Origin: an uncultured Eubacteriales bacterium
GTDB taxonomy: Bacteria; Bacillota; Clostridia; Monoglobales; Monoglobaceae
DNA length: 64,000 bases
Direction of reading: 5' to 3'
NCBI GenBank assembly: GCA_905201285.1
Contig: CAJKNM010000001.1
Coordinates: 4,119 to 68,118 of the forward strand
Part shown: positions 25,630 through 34,378 of the stretch, piece after piece
Position numbering within the stretch: the first letter of the stretch is position 1
Layout: each line of letters starts with the position of its first letter
The notes under the pieces: generated by a model
What the model saw: the letters and a program-made list of their open reading frames with translations, nothing else
Told to the model about the DNA's origin: nothing
Databases searched by the model: none
Translations under genes and position numbers: made by a program

Positions 25630-26391
25630 TCACGATGCCACAACCGTTATGCTGACATCCCTGCCGCATTTTATTCCCGCTTCGCCGAGGGCGCAGACAA
25701 CTGTCTGCTCGGCGAGCTTCGGATAATTATTCTCTTCGCTCAGATGGCCGAGAATTATCTGTTCGGTCCCCATTTTCACTAAGAATTCAGCCGCCATTCC
25801 CGCTTCATCGTTGGAAAGGTGACCCAGAGCGCCTCTGATGCGGCGTTTCAGCGCAGGGGGATAGCTTCCTATTTCAAGCATGTTTACATCGTGATTTGAT
25901 TCTAAGAGAACAGAGCGGCTTCCTTTGATTGCCGCGAACAAATCCTTTTTAAGCTCTCCTATGTCGGTCGCAACCGACATTTTTTCGCCTTTGTGCATAA
26001 AGCTATAGCCAACAGGCTCAGCCGCATCGTGGGGAACGGGGAAGGGTTTTACTCCAATCTCGCCTATCTCAAACGCCGAGTCGGTTTTGAAAGTTTGCAC
26101 AAGCCCGTCGTCGATTTTGCCGAGCTGACCGTGCATTGCGTCCCAGGTTCCCTCATTTGCCCATACGGGAAGCTTATATCTTCGCATCATCACGCCGACT
26201 CCGGCAATGTGGTCGATGTGTTCGTGAGTGACGACTATCGCCGAGAGTTCCTCGGGGGCAACGTCAATACCACGCAGGGCGGTTTCAATGCACTTTCCGC
26301 TTACACCGCAGTCAACCAATATTTTTGTTTTATTTGCAAAAACTAAAGCCGCGTTACCGCGGCTTCCGCTTTTGAGTGGAATAAGCTTCAT
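25630..26391 (-). CDS. WalJ/YycJ-type metallo-beta-lactamase-fold hydrolase
   Basis: A 253-residue MBL hydrolase. SGSRGNAALVFANKTKILVDCG at the N-terminus (here read in two parts), VVTHEHIDHIAGVG with the HxHxDH ligands, and LGHLSEENNYP near the end are characteristic of the YycJ/WalJ group. In B. subtilis this protein is linked to coordination of DNA replication and cell-wall metabolism. Here it is beside murA, with a 30-bp gap, not in a walRK operon. It ends 1 bp from holA on the opposite strand. Confidence 0.88.
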   Translation of the reverse strand: MKLIPLKSGSRGNAALVFANKTKILVDCGVSGKCIETALRGIDVAPEELSAIVVTHEHIDHIAGVGVMMRRYKLPVWANEGTWDAMHGQLGKIDDGLVQTFKTDSAFEIGEIGVKPFPVPHDAAEPVGYSFMHKGEKMSVATDIGELKKDLFAAIKGSRSVLLESNHDVNMLEIGSYPPALKRRIRGALGHLSNDEAGMAAEFLVKMGTEQIILGHLSEENNYPKLAEQTVVCALGEAGIKCGRDVSITVVAS

Positions 26392-26421
26392 AAAAATCAG
26401 TCCATTCTGCTCTTTTATACG

Positions 26422-27708
26422 TTATACTGCATTTGTGTGCAGCTCTTTATCGATATTTCTTCGCGCTATCTGTGCGCCGATGCTTCTAAGCTTGGCCTCA
26501 AAGTTCTCATAACCCCTGTCGATGTATTTTAGGTTATAAATCTCGGTTACTCCATGTGCCATAAGTCCGGCAATAACCAAAGCCGCACCGGCACGGAGGT
26601 CAGTGGCGTGAACGGGCGAACCCGCCAGGTGGTCACAACCTTCGACCGCGGCAACTCTGCCGTCAACGGATATGTGCGCCCCCATTCGATTCAGTTCATC
26701 TACATATTTAAAACGGTTGTCCCATACATTCTCGGTTACAAGGCTTGTGCCGTCGGCAATAGTCAAAAGCGTAAGCATCTGTGGCTGAAGATCTGTCGGA
26801 AAACCGGGGTACGGCTGGGTTTTAATATTTGTTCTTTTAAGACGTCTGCCGTCAGTATATACACGGATAGCTTCATCGTATTCTTCGATTCCGACACCCA
26901 TTTCTTCAAGCTTTGCGCTCAGCGATTCCATATGAGTGGGAATGATGTTTGTTATGGTGACATCGCCGTGCGTAGCAGCGGCAGCAATCATAAACGTCCC
27001 CGCCTCGATTTGGTCGGGAATAACGCTGAATTCGCCGCCGTGAAGCTCAGGCACACCCTTAATTTTTATAACATCGGTTCCTGCGCCCTTGATGTTTGCA
27101 CCCATACAGTTTAAGAAGTTTGCAACATCGACGATGTGCGGTTCCTTTGCGGCACTTTCGATAACAGTGATGCCCTCAGCAAGCGTTGCGGCAAGCATTA
27201 TGTTTATTGTTGCGCCGACGGATACAACGTCAAGATATATATTGTCGCCCACAAGGTTGTCGGCGCGGAGGTCTACCATTCCGTGGTCAACCTCAACCTC
27301 GGTTCCTAAAATCTTGAAACCTTTTATGTGCTGGTCTATCGGTCTGACACCAAAGTCACAGCCGCCGGGCATTCCTACCCTTGCACGGTGAAAACGGCCG
27401 AGCAGAGCACCCATAAGATATGATGATGCCCTTATGCGGCGAACCGTTTCATAATCCGCTTCATATTTATTAAGATTTGTACAGTCAACCTCGACCGTGC
27501 TTTTTTCGACAAATGCTGCACTTCCGCCAAGGCCGTTTATTATGTCAAGGAGAACATCAATGTCGCTGACGTGAGGAACATTTTCAATTCTGCACTTTCC
27601 TTTTACCATAATTGACGCGGCTAAAATTGCAACGGCAGAATTTTTTGCACCGCTGATTTCAACCTCTCCGCTGAGCCGCGCCCCTCCTAAAATAACGAGT
27701 TTTTCCAT
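26422..27708 (-). CDS. murA: UDP-N-acetylglucosamine 1-carboxyvinyltransferase
   Basis: A 428-residue enzyme that catalyses the first committed step of peptidoglycan synthesis, transfer of enolpyruvate from PEP to UDP-GlcNAc. The N-terminal GGARLSGEVEISGAKNSAVA and the loop RVGMPGGCDFGVRPIDQH are characteristic. The Cys in PGGC is the catalytic residue that fosfomycin attacks; it is present, so no intrinsic fosfomycin resistance is predicted from this residue. The ATG at 27708 follows GGGAG; upstream in-frame codons are not used. It may be cotranscribed with the WalJ-like gene. Confidence 0.95.
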   Translation of the reverse strand: MEKLVILGGARLSGEVEISGAKNSAVAILAASIMVKGKCRIENVPHVSDIDVLLDIINGLGGSAAFVEKSTVEVDCTNLNKYEADYETVRRIRASSYLMGALLGRFHRARVGMPGGCDFGVRPIDQHIKGFKILGTEVEVDHGMVDLRADNLVGDNIYLDVVSVGATINIMLAATLAEGITVIESAAKEPHIVDVANFLNCMGANIKGAGTDVIKIKGVPELHGGEFSVIPDQIEAGTFMIAAAATHGDVTITNIIPTHMESLSAKLEEMGVGIEEYDEAIRVYTDGRRLKRTNIKTQPYPGFPTDLQPQMLTLLTIADGTSLVTENVWDNRFKYVDELNRMGAHISVDGRVAAVEGCDHLAGSPVHATDLRAGAALVIAGLMAHGVTEIYNLKYIDRGYENFEAKLRSIGAQIARRNIDKELHTNAV

Positions 27709-28095
27709 ATTAGATACTCCCACCAATCGGATTTTATCTAAGGAATAAGAGTATGTCCGCAAAGCCGCGGCCTCTCCTACGCCTAACCATATATATCAGC
27801 TATATATTGTGTCAAACATTAATATTATATCAATATTTTGTTACAAATGCAATACATTTTTAAAAATTTGTACATTATTTTAATTTTATACATTAAAACA
27901 CCGCGATATTCACTCTTCCGCTTTAAAAGACGGATAAAAGAAAGAATCGCGTTTTGTGACATATCTCAATTTGATATTATACCATAAGGATATTACAGGC
28001 GCGTTACACAAGTATTACATATTTCCAAAACATTTTGGCTTGTTTTGCATAATATATACCGAGAGCGGATTTTTCGGACAATAGGAAGTGAAAAA
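27709..28095. other. AT-rich intergenic region with candidate murA promoter
   Basis: This 387-bp gap holds no convincing gene. On the minus strand TTGACA (27810-27815) followed 16 bp later by TATATG (27788-27793) is a candidate murA promoter. Most of 27820-28050 is AT-rich. A match to the end of the IS3 element, AAGAGTATGTCCGCA at about 27747-27761, is probably chance. AGGAAGTG at 28083-28090 is the amidase ribosome binding site. Confidence 0.5.
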
Positions 28096-28662
28096 ATGGC
28101 AGTAAAAATATTTGTAGACGCCGGTCACGGCGGAACGGATCCCGGGGCGGTAGGCAACGGGGTAATAGAGCAGTATGTAAATTTAAGCGTGGCGACTCAG
28201 CTGGCCGCTTTGCTTGAAGCGGGCGGATATGAGGTTAAGCAATACAGAACAACCACAACCGAGAATGTTCTTCCCGGGAAGAGCGCCGACCTTACTAATC
28301 GCGCAAGAATGGCAAATGAATGGGGAGCCGACTATTTTGTGAGCATTCATACAAACAGCTCGCCGAATCCTGCAGCAAACGGCTTTGAAGCATATATCTA
28401 CAGACTTGGCAACAAGGCTCAGCCTCTTGCCGAATCTATAGTTAAATCGTTTGTCAGCCGTCTTGGGTCTAAGGATAACGGAGTACATGCGGCGAACTTC
28501 GCAGTTCTTCGTCAGACTCGTATGCCCGCGGTGCTTCTTGAACTCGGGTACCTCAGCAACCCGACAGAGGCGCTCAACCTCAACAGCCCCGCGTGGCGGA
28601 CAGCGGCGGCCGAGGCAATATATGCTGGCATATATAACTATGTCAAGCCATATTCATATTAA
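28096..28662 (+). CDS. N-acetylmuramoyl-L-alanine amidase (Amidase_3 family)
   Basis: A 188-residue catalytic-domain-only amidase. It hydrolyses the bond between N-acetylmuramic acid and L-alanine in peptidoglycan. Zinc ligands are seen in FVDAGHGGTDPGA (His), GVIEQYVNL (Glu) and VSIHTNSSPN (His); the catalytic Glu is in LLELGYLSN. There is no signal peptide and no wall-binding domain, so export is unexplained; a spore, lysis or mother-cell role is possible. The ATG at 28096 follows AGGAAGTG. The nearby murA is on the other strand. Confidence 0.9.
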   Translation: MAVKIFVDAGHGGTDPGAVGNGVIEQYVNLSVATQLAALLEAGGYEVKQYRTTTTENVLPGKSADLTNRARMANEWGADYFVSIHTNSSPNPAANGFEAYIYRLGNKAQPLAESIVKSFVSRLGSKDNGVHAANFAVLRQTRMPAVLLELGYLSNPTEALNLNSPAWRTAAAEAIYAGIYNYVKPYSY

Positions 28663-28694
28663 TAAAGAGTTGACGGTGTAAAAAACGTACCGAC

Positions 28695-28825
28695 AGCAGT
28701 CTGCTTCGCTCAGACTGCTATGTGCAAAGCTTACCCTTCAGCGTACCCGAATACGTTTTCGGGTAATCCAAAAGTGCGCTCATGGCGCACTTTTGGTTCG
28801 GTTTGCACATTCTGTGCGTTTTTTT
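28695..28825. other. Array of nested perfect stem-loops, structured element
   Basis: Four helices are visible. A 9-bp stem-loop occupies 28695-28719. An outer helix pairs ATGTGCAAA (28720-28728) with TTTGCACAT (28802-28810). Within it lie an 8-bp hairpin (28744-28751 with 28758-28765) and a 12-bp hairpin (28768-28779 with 28785-28796). The 3' end can instead fold as GCACA-TTC-TGTGC followed by seven or more Ts (28805-28825), which competes with the outer helix. This could be a structured RNA, a terminator switch or a palindromic repeat element. No protein is encoded. Confidence 0.55.
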
Positions 28826-28838
28826 CTTGCTCCCAAGA

Positions 28839-28867
28839 GGGACTATATCTTTTATAGCCCCTTTTTT
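28839..28867 (+). terminator. Terminator upstream of the LOG-family gene
   Basis: GGGACTATA (28839-28847) pairs with TATAGCCCC (28853-28861) with one mismatch, followed by six Ts. Confidence 0.7.
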
Positions 28868-28890
28868 AAATATTTAAGAGAAAGTTATTC

Positions 28891-28919
28891 TTGAAATTCA
28901 GAGAAATTTGTAGTATAAT
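28891..28919 (+). promoter_or_regulatory. Promoter of the LOG-family gene
   Basis: TTGAAA (28891-28896) and TATAAT (28914-28919) are separated by 17 bp, 30 bp before the start codon. Confidence 0.8.
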
Positions 28920-28948
28920 CTACTAAAATACTTCACGGAGGTGACATT

Positions 28949-29527
28949 ATGAATATTTGTGTTTACGGCGCATCCAGCGACGCCATTGACAGAGAATACA
29001 TAACCACAGTTGAAAAAATGGGAGAGGAAATGGCCGGGCGCGGTCATAATCTTGTTTACGGTGCAGGCGCTCAGGGACTTATGGGTGCCGCTGCACGTGG
29101 AGTAACAAAGGGCGGAGGAAAAATCATCGGTGTTTCACCTTCATTCTTTAAGGTGGACGGCGTTCTCTATGATAAATGCACCGAAATGATTTTTACAGAG
29201 ACAATGCGCGAACGCAAGCAGATTATGGAGGAACGCTCTGATGCCTTTGTTATGACTCCGGGCGGAGTCGGGACTTTTGAGGAATTTTTTGAAATTCTCA
29301 CTTTAAAACAGCTTAACCGTCATCAAAAAGCGATTGCCGTTTTAAACCTAAAGGGTTATTATGATGATATAGCACAGCTTATGACCCATGCTGCGGCTGG
29401 AGGATTTATGAAGGAAGAAACCCTTAATCTTTATAAATTCTTTACTGATTATAATGAGATGCTTGATTATCTTGAAGCCTACAAACCGCATAACATTGAT
29501 ATTAAGACGATGAAGCATATCGGGTAA
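28949..29527 (+). CDS. LOG-family nucleoside 5'-monophosphate phosphoribohydrolase (TIGR00730 type)
   Basis: A 192-residue Rossmann-like protein. The active-site motif PGGVGTFEEFFE (PGGxGTxxE) and the upstream Arg in MRERKQIM define the LOG family, which cleaves nucleoside monophosphates, including cytokinin ribotides in plants, to base and ribose phosphate. In bacteria the in vivo role is usually nucleotide salvage or unknown. Length is normal. The ATG follows GGAGGTGA. It is a single gene with its own promoter and an upstream terminator. Confidence 0.9.
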   Translation: MNICVYGASSDAIDREYITTVEKMGEEMAGRGHNLVYGAGAQGLMGAAARGVTKGGGKIIGVSPSFFKVDGVLYDKCTEMIFTETMRERKQIMEERSDAFVMTPGGVGTFEEFFEILTLKQLNRHQKAIAVLNLKGYYDDIAQLMTHAAAGGFMKEETLNLYKFFTDYNEMLDYLEAYKPHNIDIKTMKHIG

Positions 29528-29558
29528 TTAAATTTATCTTACAATATCATAACGGCTA

Positions 29559-29587
29559 TTGACGGATTGATAAAATAATGATATGAT
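29559..29587 (+). promoter_or_regulatory. Promoter of the Lrp-aminotransferase operon
   Basis: TTGACG (29559-29564) and TATGAT (29582-29587) with a 17-bp spacer, 46 bp before the start codon of the regulator. Confidence 0.75.
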
Positions 29588-29633
29588 TAAATAAGTATTC
29601 TGCGTATTTTACGCATTAATTTGGAGGTTTACT

Positions 29634-30143
29634 ATGTCTGATTTCGATTCTAACAAAAAGAGTGAAAAGGTTTTGGCGCTTTTGCATGACGACTGTCGCA
29701 GATCGCTTGAGCAGATGGCAACTATGCTTGATATGCCCATGACAGAGGTCGCCGAAACTATTGATAAAATGGAGGCCGATGGCATCATATTGGGCTATGG
29801 CGCGCACATAAATTGGGATAAGGCATACGGCTCCGACGCGGTCGCGGCTTATATTGAGCTTCGCGTTACACCGCAGAGAAACCGCGGCTTTGACAGAATT
29901 GCGGAGAGAATATATCAGTTCCCCGAGGTTAAAGCCGTAAACCTGATGAGCGGAAGCTATGACTTTGGTATAACCGTCCAGGGCAAGGACATCCGCGAAA
30001 TATCTTTGTTTGTATCAGAGCATCTTGCGCCGATGGAATCTGTTGTCGAAACGGCGACGCATTTCGTTTTAAAGCGCTATAAATATGATGGTATTGTATG
30101 CTGTAAGCCAAGCAAGGACGAAAGAGAGGTTATGTCCTTATGA
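29634..30143 (+). CDS. Lrp/AsnC-family transcriptional regulator
   Basis: A 169-residue protein: N-terminal winged helix (about 15-65, with LEQMATMLDMPMTEVAETIDKM) and C-terminal RAM ligand-binding domain (about 75-150, with VKAVNLMSGSYDFGITVQGKD). Such proteins sense amino acids. The stop overlaps the aminotransferase start (ATGA), so the two are translationally coupled. This pair recurs in clostridia; regulation of the coupled aminotransferase by its substrate amino acid is likely but not shown. Confidence 0.9.
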   Translation: MSDFDSNKKSEKVLALLHDDCRRSLEQMATMLDMPMTEVAETIDKMEADGIILGYGAHINWDKAYGSDAVAAYIELRVTPQRNRGFDRIAERIYQFPEVKAVNLMSGSYDFGITVQGKDIREISLFVSEHLAPMESVVETATHFVLKRYKYDGIVCCKPSKDEREVMSL

Positions 30144-31312
30144 GTTTGGATTTTAAAAAGTTGATGAATAACACCGCGTGTTCTATTCCGCCCTCGGGCA
30201 TACGAAAGTTTTTCGATATTGCCGCTGAGATGGAGGATGCGATTTCTCTCGGTGTGGGCGAGCCGGATTTTGTTACGCCCTGGCATATACGTGATGAGGG
30301 TATTTATTCCCTTGAAAAGGGAATGACATATTATACCTCGAACTCAGGACTGAAGGAGCTTCGCGAAGAAATCTGTAACTATTTAAACCGAAGGTTCAGC
30401 CTTAAATATGAGGCGAAGTCTCAGGTTCTTGTAACAGTCGGGGGAAGCGAGGCGATTGACCTTTGTATACGCTCTCTCGTTCAGCCAGGCGATGAGGTTA
30501 TTATCCCCGAGCCGAGCTTTGTCTGCTATAAACCTATTGCTCAGCTGGCAGGCGGCGTGCCGGTGACTATTGAAACTAAAGCTGAAAATAACTTCCGCCT
30601 GACCGCGGATGAACTGAAGGCGGCGATTACGCCTAAGACCAAGCTTCTTGTCTTGCCTTTCCCGAATAACCCGACCGGCGGAGTTATGGACAAGCAGGAT
30701 TTAGAGGAAATCGCCGAGGTATTAAAAGATACCGATGTGCTTGTGCTTTCGGATGAAATTTATGCTGAACTGACATATGGTGATAAGAGGCATTTTTCGA
30801 TTGCTCAGATACCCGATATGTATGAGAGAACAATTCTGGTAAGCGGCTTTTCTAAGGCGTTTGCTATGACGGGTTGGAGACTCGGCTATGCCTGCGCTCA
30901 TCCCGAGCTTATAAAGATAATGACGAAGGTTCACCAGTTTGCCATTATGTCTGCGCCTACAACGGCTCAGTTTGCCGCAATCGAGGCGATGAGAAACGGT
31001 GATGATGATATCGAGATGATGCGAAGCGAGTATGATATGCGCAGACACGTTATGGTTAAGGGATTTAACGATATGGGTTTGGATTGCTTTGAACCTCTCG
31101 GTGCGTTCTATACATTCCCATCGATTAAGAGCACAGGTCTTTCGTCTGACGAGTTCTGTGAGAGATGTTTGCGTGAGAAGAAGGTCGCTGTCATTCCGGG
31201 TACCGCTTTCGGCGAATGCGGTGAAGGCTTTATCCGCTGTTCTTATGCGTATTCAATCGATAGCATTAATGAAGCGCTGAACCGTATAGAAGCTTTTGTA
31301 AAGCACAGATAA
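30140..31312 (+). CDS. Class I/II PLP-dependent aminotransferase
   Basis: A 390-residue fold-type I aminotransferase of the aspartate/aromatic group. The PLP lysine is in VSGFSKAFAMTGWRLGYA; NPTGG (in FPNNPTGGVMDK), DEIYAELTY and the C-terminal Arg in FIRCSYAYS are further cofactor and substrate contacts. Substrate range (alanine, aspartate, aromatic or branched amino acids) cannot be fixed. It is coupled to the Lrp-type regulator and ends just before a terminator. Confidence 0.92.
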   Translation: MSLDFKKLMNNTACSIPPSGIRKFFDIAAEMEDAISLGVGEPDFVTPWHIRDEGIYSLEKGMTYYTSNSGLKELREEICNYLNRRFSLKYEAKSQVLVTVGGSEAIDLCIRSLVQPGDEVIIPEPSFVCYKPIAQLAGGVPVTIETKAENNFRLTADELKAAITPKTKLLVLPFPNNPTGGVMDKQDLEEIAEVLKDTDVLVLSDEIYAELTYGDKRHFSIAQIPDMYERTILVSGFSKAFAMTGWRLGYACAHPELIKIMTKVHQFAIMSAPTTAQFAAIEAMRNGDDDIEMMRSEYDMRRHVMVKGFNDMGLDCFEPLGAFYTFPSIKSTGLSSDEFCERCLREKKVAVIPGTAFGECGEGFIRCSYAYSIDSINEALNRIEAFVKHR

Positions 31313-31319
31313 TTAGTTT

Positions 31320-31349
31320 AAAAGCCCTGCACAATACGGCGGGGCTTTT
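31320..31349 (+). terminator. Terminator after the aminotransferase
   Basis: AAAAGCCCTGC (31320-31330) pairs with GCGGGGCTTTT (31339-31349) with one G-T pair. Confidence 0.85.
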
Positions 31350-31373
31350 AAATTGAATTTTTAGTTGCAGATA

Positions 31374-31574
31374 CTACCTTTTGTTAAACAGCATTCCTAT
31401 AATTTCGGAAGATCCTCTGGCTATAAGCCGTCCTGCGGAATCTTTTAACGTACCGCTGGACGAGTCGTAAATTCCCAAGAGTCTGCCGAGGTTATCCTTG
31501 GCATATTTCATATTACCGACTGTATCAACTCTCCCAAACATTTTTCCGGAATTGTTAGAAAAATTATTAAACAT
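31374..31574 (-). CDS. Small hypothetical protein
   Basis: A 66-residue protein beginning MFNNFSNNSGKMFGRVDTVG and ending SEIIGMLFNKR. It starts at the ATG at 31574, which follows a strong GGGAGGTG; an open frame upstream is not used. The middle, RLLGIYDSSSGTLKDSAGRL, has the look of a short beta hairpin. No cysteine, signal peptide or membrane helix. I do not recognise it. It converges with the aminotransferase, and the insertion sequence begins within about 100 bp upstream. Confidence 0.6.
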   Translation of the reverse strand: MFNNFSNNSGKMFGRVDTVGNMKYAKDNLGRLLGIYDSSSGTLKDSAGRLIARGSSEIIGMLFNKR

Positions 31575-31753
31575 TATTCTCACCTCCCTTCCGATAATCA
31601 GTAGCCACGTGCAAAACTCCAAAGATTTAGAGTTTATGCGATTTTACGGATGTGGCAAATCCGTTTTGTCACTATAAATTTAATATTGAATGTATAGAAA
31701 AAACCACTCTGATTTGGTATAATATAGTTGTAAACAAAATCCCACAAAGGAGA

Positions 31754-33031
31754 GTGGTTTTTATCTATCGTCAAGAAATTTTAAAAGACGTCAGTCTTTT
31801 TACTTCACAACCAAAAGCTAAATTTTACGATGAGCTATTCATCAATTTGGACTTAAGCTGTATTCCGGCTTACAATTCCAAAATCGGTCGTGCCGGTTAT
31901 AGCAATCATTCTATGATTTGTGCCTTTATCGTTATGAAATGCGAGGGTTTCTCTCAAATTTCCGACTTACACGATTATCTGTCAAATAACTTAATTATTG
32001 CCCATTACTGTGGCTTTGACATATCTCGTGAATTACCTTCTTATGCAAAATTCACCAGATTTATCCGTGAATTTGATAACGATATGCTTCAAACCGTTAT
32101 GCAGTCGCAGGTATTGAAAGCCGCCGGTTTATCTTTGATTGATTCATCTTTTATCGCTTTGGACGCAACTCCCGTTAAGGCTAATTTTTCTAACAACAAT
32201 CCAAAATCCTTTAAAAAGGATAAGTTTTCTAAAGCCTCTCCTCCAAAGGCTGACAAGGATTGCAGACTTGCTGTTCAAACCGCTTCAAATCAGCATAACG
32301 AAAAGAATTATCAATTCTATTGGGGTTACAAAAATCATATTCTTGTCGACTGTATATCGGGCTTACCCGTTTGTGAATTAACAACCGGTGCCAATGTTTC
32401 CGACAGTTCTGTAACTCTCGAAATTCTCAAAAAAGCAAATTCTTTTCTTCCGTTAGCGGAATGTACATTTTTAGCTGATAAAGCCTATGATGTTAAAGGT
32501 ATTTACAACGCTGTTCATAATACATACAACAGTGATTGCTTTATTGCCTTAAACAAACGAAATACCAAAAGCCCTAAAAAGCTGCCTTCCGGAAATATTA
32601 TTTGCGAAGCCGGACTTGCAATGCATAAAGACGGCAGATTTTCAGACAACGGTCGCACGCGGCAGAAATACTGTTGTCCGTTTAAACGCTCTAAAAGCGG
32701 CAGCTGCCCCTGCAATCTTAAATGCTGGAATAACGGAAAGAAAAATCGTGGCTGCACTAAATACGTAACTATTCCGAATGATTACAGGCTTTCTATTGAC
32801 AGAAGCTCAATAGCTTTTAAATCCGTTTATGCTCTCAGAACAGAAGCCGAAAGATACAATTCGCGCTTTAAGCAGGCAGGCTGCGAGAGAGTTTTTGTCC
32901 GCAGCGGCAATTCTGTAAAAAATCTTAATACAATTGCTCATATATCGCTTTTATCAATTGCAATTGCTGCCGTTATCACTAAGAAAGATGTTTCTTATCG
33001 CAGCGTGAAAACTTTAAAACGACTTGCCTGA
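31754..33031 (+). CDS. DDE transposase of an IS1182/IS4-like insertion sequence
   Basis: The transposase has an N-terminal DUF772-like helical domain (YSNHSMICAFIVMKCEGFSQ region) and a DDE core: Asp in FIALDATPVKA, Asp in FLADKAYDVKGIY and Glu in LRTEAERYNSRFKQ. A Cys cluster CCPFKRSKSGSCPC lies before the last motif. The start is uncertain. The frame is open from 31652, but a TATAAT -10 at about 31719 lies inside that part. The GTG at 31754 is only 1 base from AAAGGAG, and the codon at the ideal distance is ATC (31763), so the original ATG may have mutated. A 12-bp inverted repeat (31699-31710 with 31751-31762) flanks the promoter. Element ends could not be defined. Confidence 0.8.
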   Translation: MVFIYRQEILKDVSLFTSQPKAKFYDELFINLDLSCIPAYNSKIGRAGYSNHSMICAFIVMKCEGFSQISDLHDYLSNNLIIAHYCGFDISRELPSYAKFTRFIREFDNDMLQTVMQSQVLKAAGLSLIDSSFIALDATPVKANFSNNNPKSFKKDKFSKASPPKADKDCRLAVQTASNQHNEKNYQFYWGYKNHILVDCISGLPVCELTTGANVSDSSVTLEILKKANSFLPLAECTFLADKAYDVKGIYNAVHNTYNSDCFIALNKRNTKSPKKLPSGNIICEAGLAMHKDGRFSDNGRTRQKYCCPFKRSKSGSCPCNLKCWNNGKKNRGCTKYVTIPNDYRLSIDRSSIAFKSVYALRTEAERYNSRFKQAGCERVFVRSGNSVKNLNTIAHISLLSIAIAAVITKKDVSYRSVKTLKRLA

Positions 33032-33189
33032 CTCTTTTTAAACTGAAAATTTTTGAATTTCACCGTAAGGTTTGTTTGCTATACCCTTTTTTGCTATTAT
33101 TCGCTTTTGTTGCTTTGTTTGGCTTTGTTGATGTTTTATTTACTTTTCATTTCATTTCATATGTTTTGCACCTCTCTAATAATCAGCAC

Positions 33190-34230
33190 TTAATACCTTC
33201 CGATAAGCAGTTTATTAAGTCTCCTTTCCTCAAAAAAACCAATATCTGCATTCATTCTAAGATGCCTAACTGTTAAGTCATAATTCTTAAATTTTTTAGA
33301 AACTGCTCTGTTATTCATATTTACGCAGTTTAATTCTCGAAGTAAAATACGAATATTTTTTTTGTGAAGATGTCCTTTCTTCATCCATCCGGTTATATCT
33401 CCGTAAACTTCGTTAAGCAACGCCTGAATATCGTCAATTATATCTTTAAATTTATCATTAAACTTTTCCTTTAGTGCAAAAATGTACCCAACTGCCCCGT
33501 TAAACGCGCTTTCGTAATTTTGTATTTTTTCCTGACGAGATCCCGACGTAAATATATCCATTAAACTTTCGGCCCCCGACCCAAACTGAGTTCCCAAGTC
33601 TAAAGCGCTTCCTAAGTCTCCGCCTAAGGCAGATGAAATATATCCACCAATATATCCTCCGATAAATTCGGCAGCAAATCTGACAAGAGGATTCCCCTTT
33701 TTGGCTGATCGATATGCTTTAAATTCGTCTGATAAAAACGAGCATACGCCTTGAAAATCATTATCTACAGACAAACTTTCATCTATAAAAGATTCATACT
33801 TTCTTTTAATTAGATTATATTTTTTTGAATATAAACCGGTCGCTTCATAATCAAATACATCATATTTTTTGGTAAACCAAAGTGCATTGTTTATTTGAAT
33901 TGATAAATAAAAAAATATTCGCTTTAGTGCAGTCCCGTCGGCTTCTATAGCAGCATTAAAGCCTAACATCTTATTAACAATATCTTTTATTCCGTAAAAA
34001 TAACTTTCCTCGTCTGTGGAATGACTCATTTCATTTATTTTTTTCTTTATTTCATTTGCATAGTCAAACGGAGAATAATTATCCAAGCTTAGCAAAAAGT
34101 ACGCTTTGCAAAATTTAAACGTTAATTCAAAATTTTTATACCCATTTTTTAAAATCCGTTTATTGTGCGGCCTTTCGTAGTAAGCTAAAACCGGATTTAA
34201 CATTTTAACCGATGTTGATTGTTTTTCCAT
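33190..34230 (-). CDS. Unrecognised protein with a glycine-zipper segment
   Basis: A 346-residue protein of no family I recognise. The ATG at 34230 is preceded by GAGGG at good spacing. The N-terminal 190 residues are helical, rich in Lys, Tyr, Phe and Asn. A hydrophobic glycine-rich stretch follows at about 198-235 (FIGGYIGGYISSALGGDLGS), with GxxxG spacing typical of helices that pack in membranes or of pore-forming peptides. The C-terminal 110 residues are again basic and helical. Codon use is more AT-rich than the neighbouring core genes, suggesting transfer. It is divergent from an XRE regulator, 148 bp away, and lies beside an insertion sequence. A defence or toxin role is possible, but there is no direct evidence. 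Confidence 0.65.
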   Translation of the reverse strand: MEKQSTSVKMLNPVLAYYERPHNKRILKNGYKNFELTFKFCKAYFLLSLDNYSPFDYANEIKKKINEMSHSTDEESYFYGIKDIVNKMLGFNAAIEADGTALKRIFFYLSIQINNALWFTKKYDVFDYEATGLYSKKYNLIKRKYESFIDESLSVDNDFQGVCSFLSDEFKAYRSAKKGNPLVRFAAEFIGGYIGGYISSALGGDLGSALDLGTQFGSGAESLMDIFTSGSRQEKIQNYESAFNGAVGYIFALKEKFNDKFKDIIDDIQALLNEVYGDITGWMKKGHLHKKNIRILLRELNCVNMNNRAVSKKFKNYDLTVRHLRMNADIGFFEERRLNKLLIGRY

Positions 34231-34320
34231 CACTTTAGCCCTCGTTTCTTCTTATTTTGCTTTATTATAACACAAACACTTGAAATAGTCAATATTAAAA
34301 AACTTGTAATACATTGTTTT

Positions 34321-34361
34321 TGTAAGTGATAAATATTGTTATTATGTAAGTAAATATTATA
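34321..34361. repeat. Direct repeats TGTAAGT(GAT)AAATATT in the divergent promoter region
   Basis: TGTAAGTGATAAATATTG (34321-34338) and TGTAAGTAAATATTATA (34345-34361) repeat at a 24-bp period just before the XRE gene. That is about two helical turns, as expected for repressor half-sites between the XRE gene and its divergent neighbour. Confidence 0.45.
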
Positions 34362-34378
34362 ACTTGGGTGATGTTTAA

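Noticed and set aside
27747..27761. Sequence AAGAGTATGTCCGCA resembling the inner end of the IS3 element
   Set aside because: Only about 14 of 15 bases match and no further element sequence follows; chance or a very short relic.
28045..28095. Upstream in-frame extension of the amidase from a TTG
   Set aside because: The ATG at 28096 has a proper ribosome binding site and starts the conserved domain; the extension has neither.
34321..34361. Short repeats as a CRISPR array
   Set aside because: Only two imperfect copies with no spacer-length regularity; they fit operator half-sites. No CRISPR array or cas gene was seen in the window.
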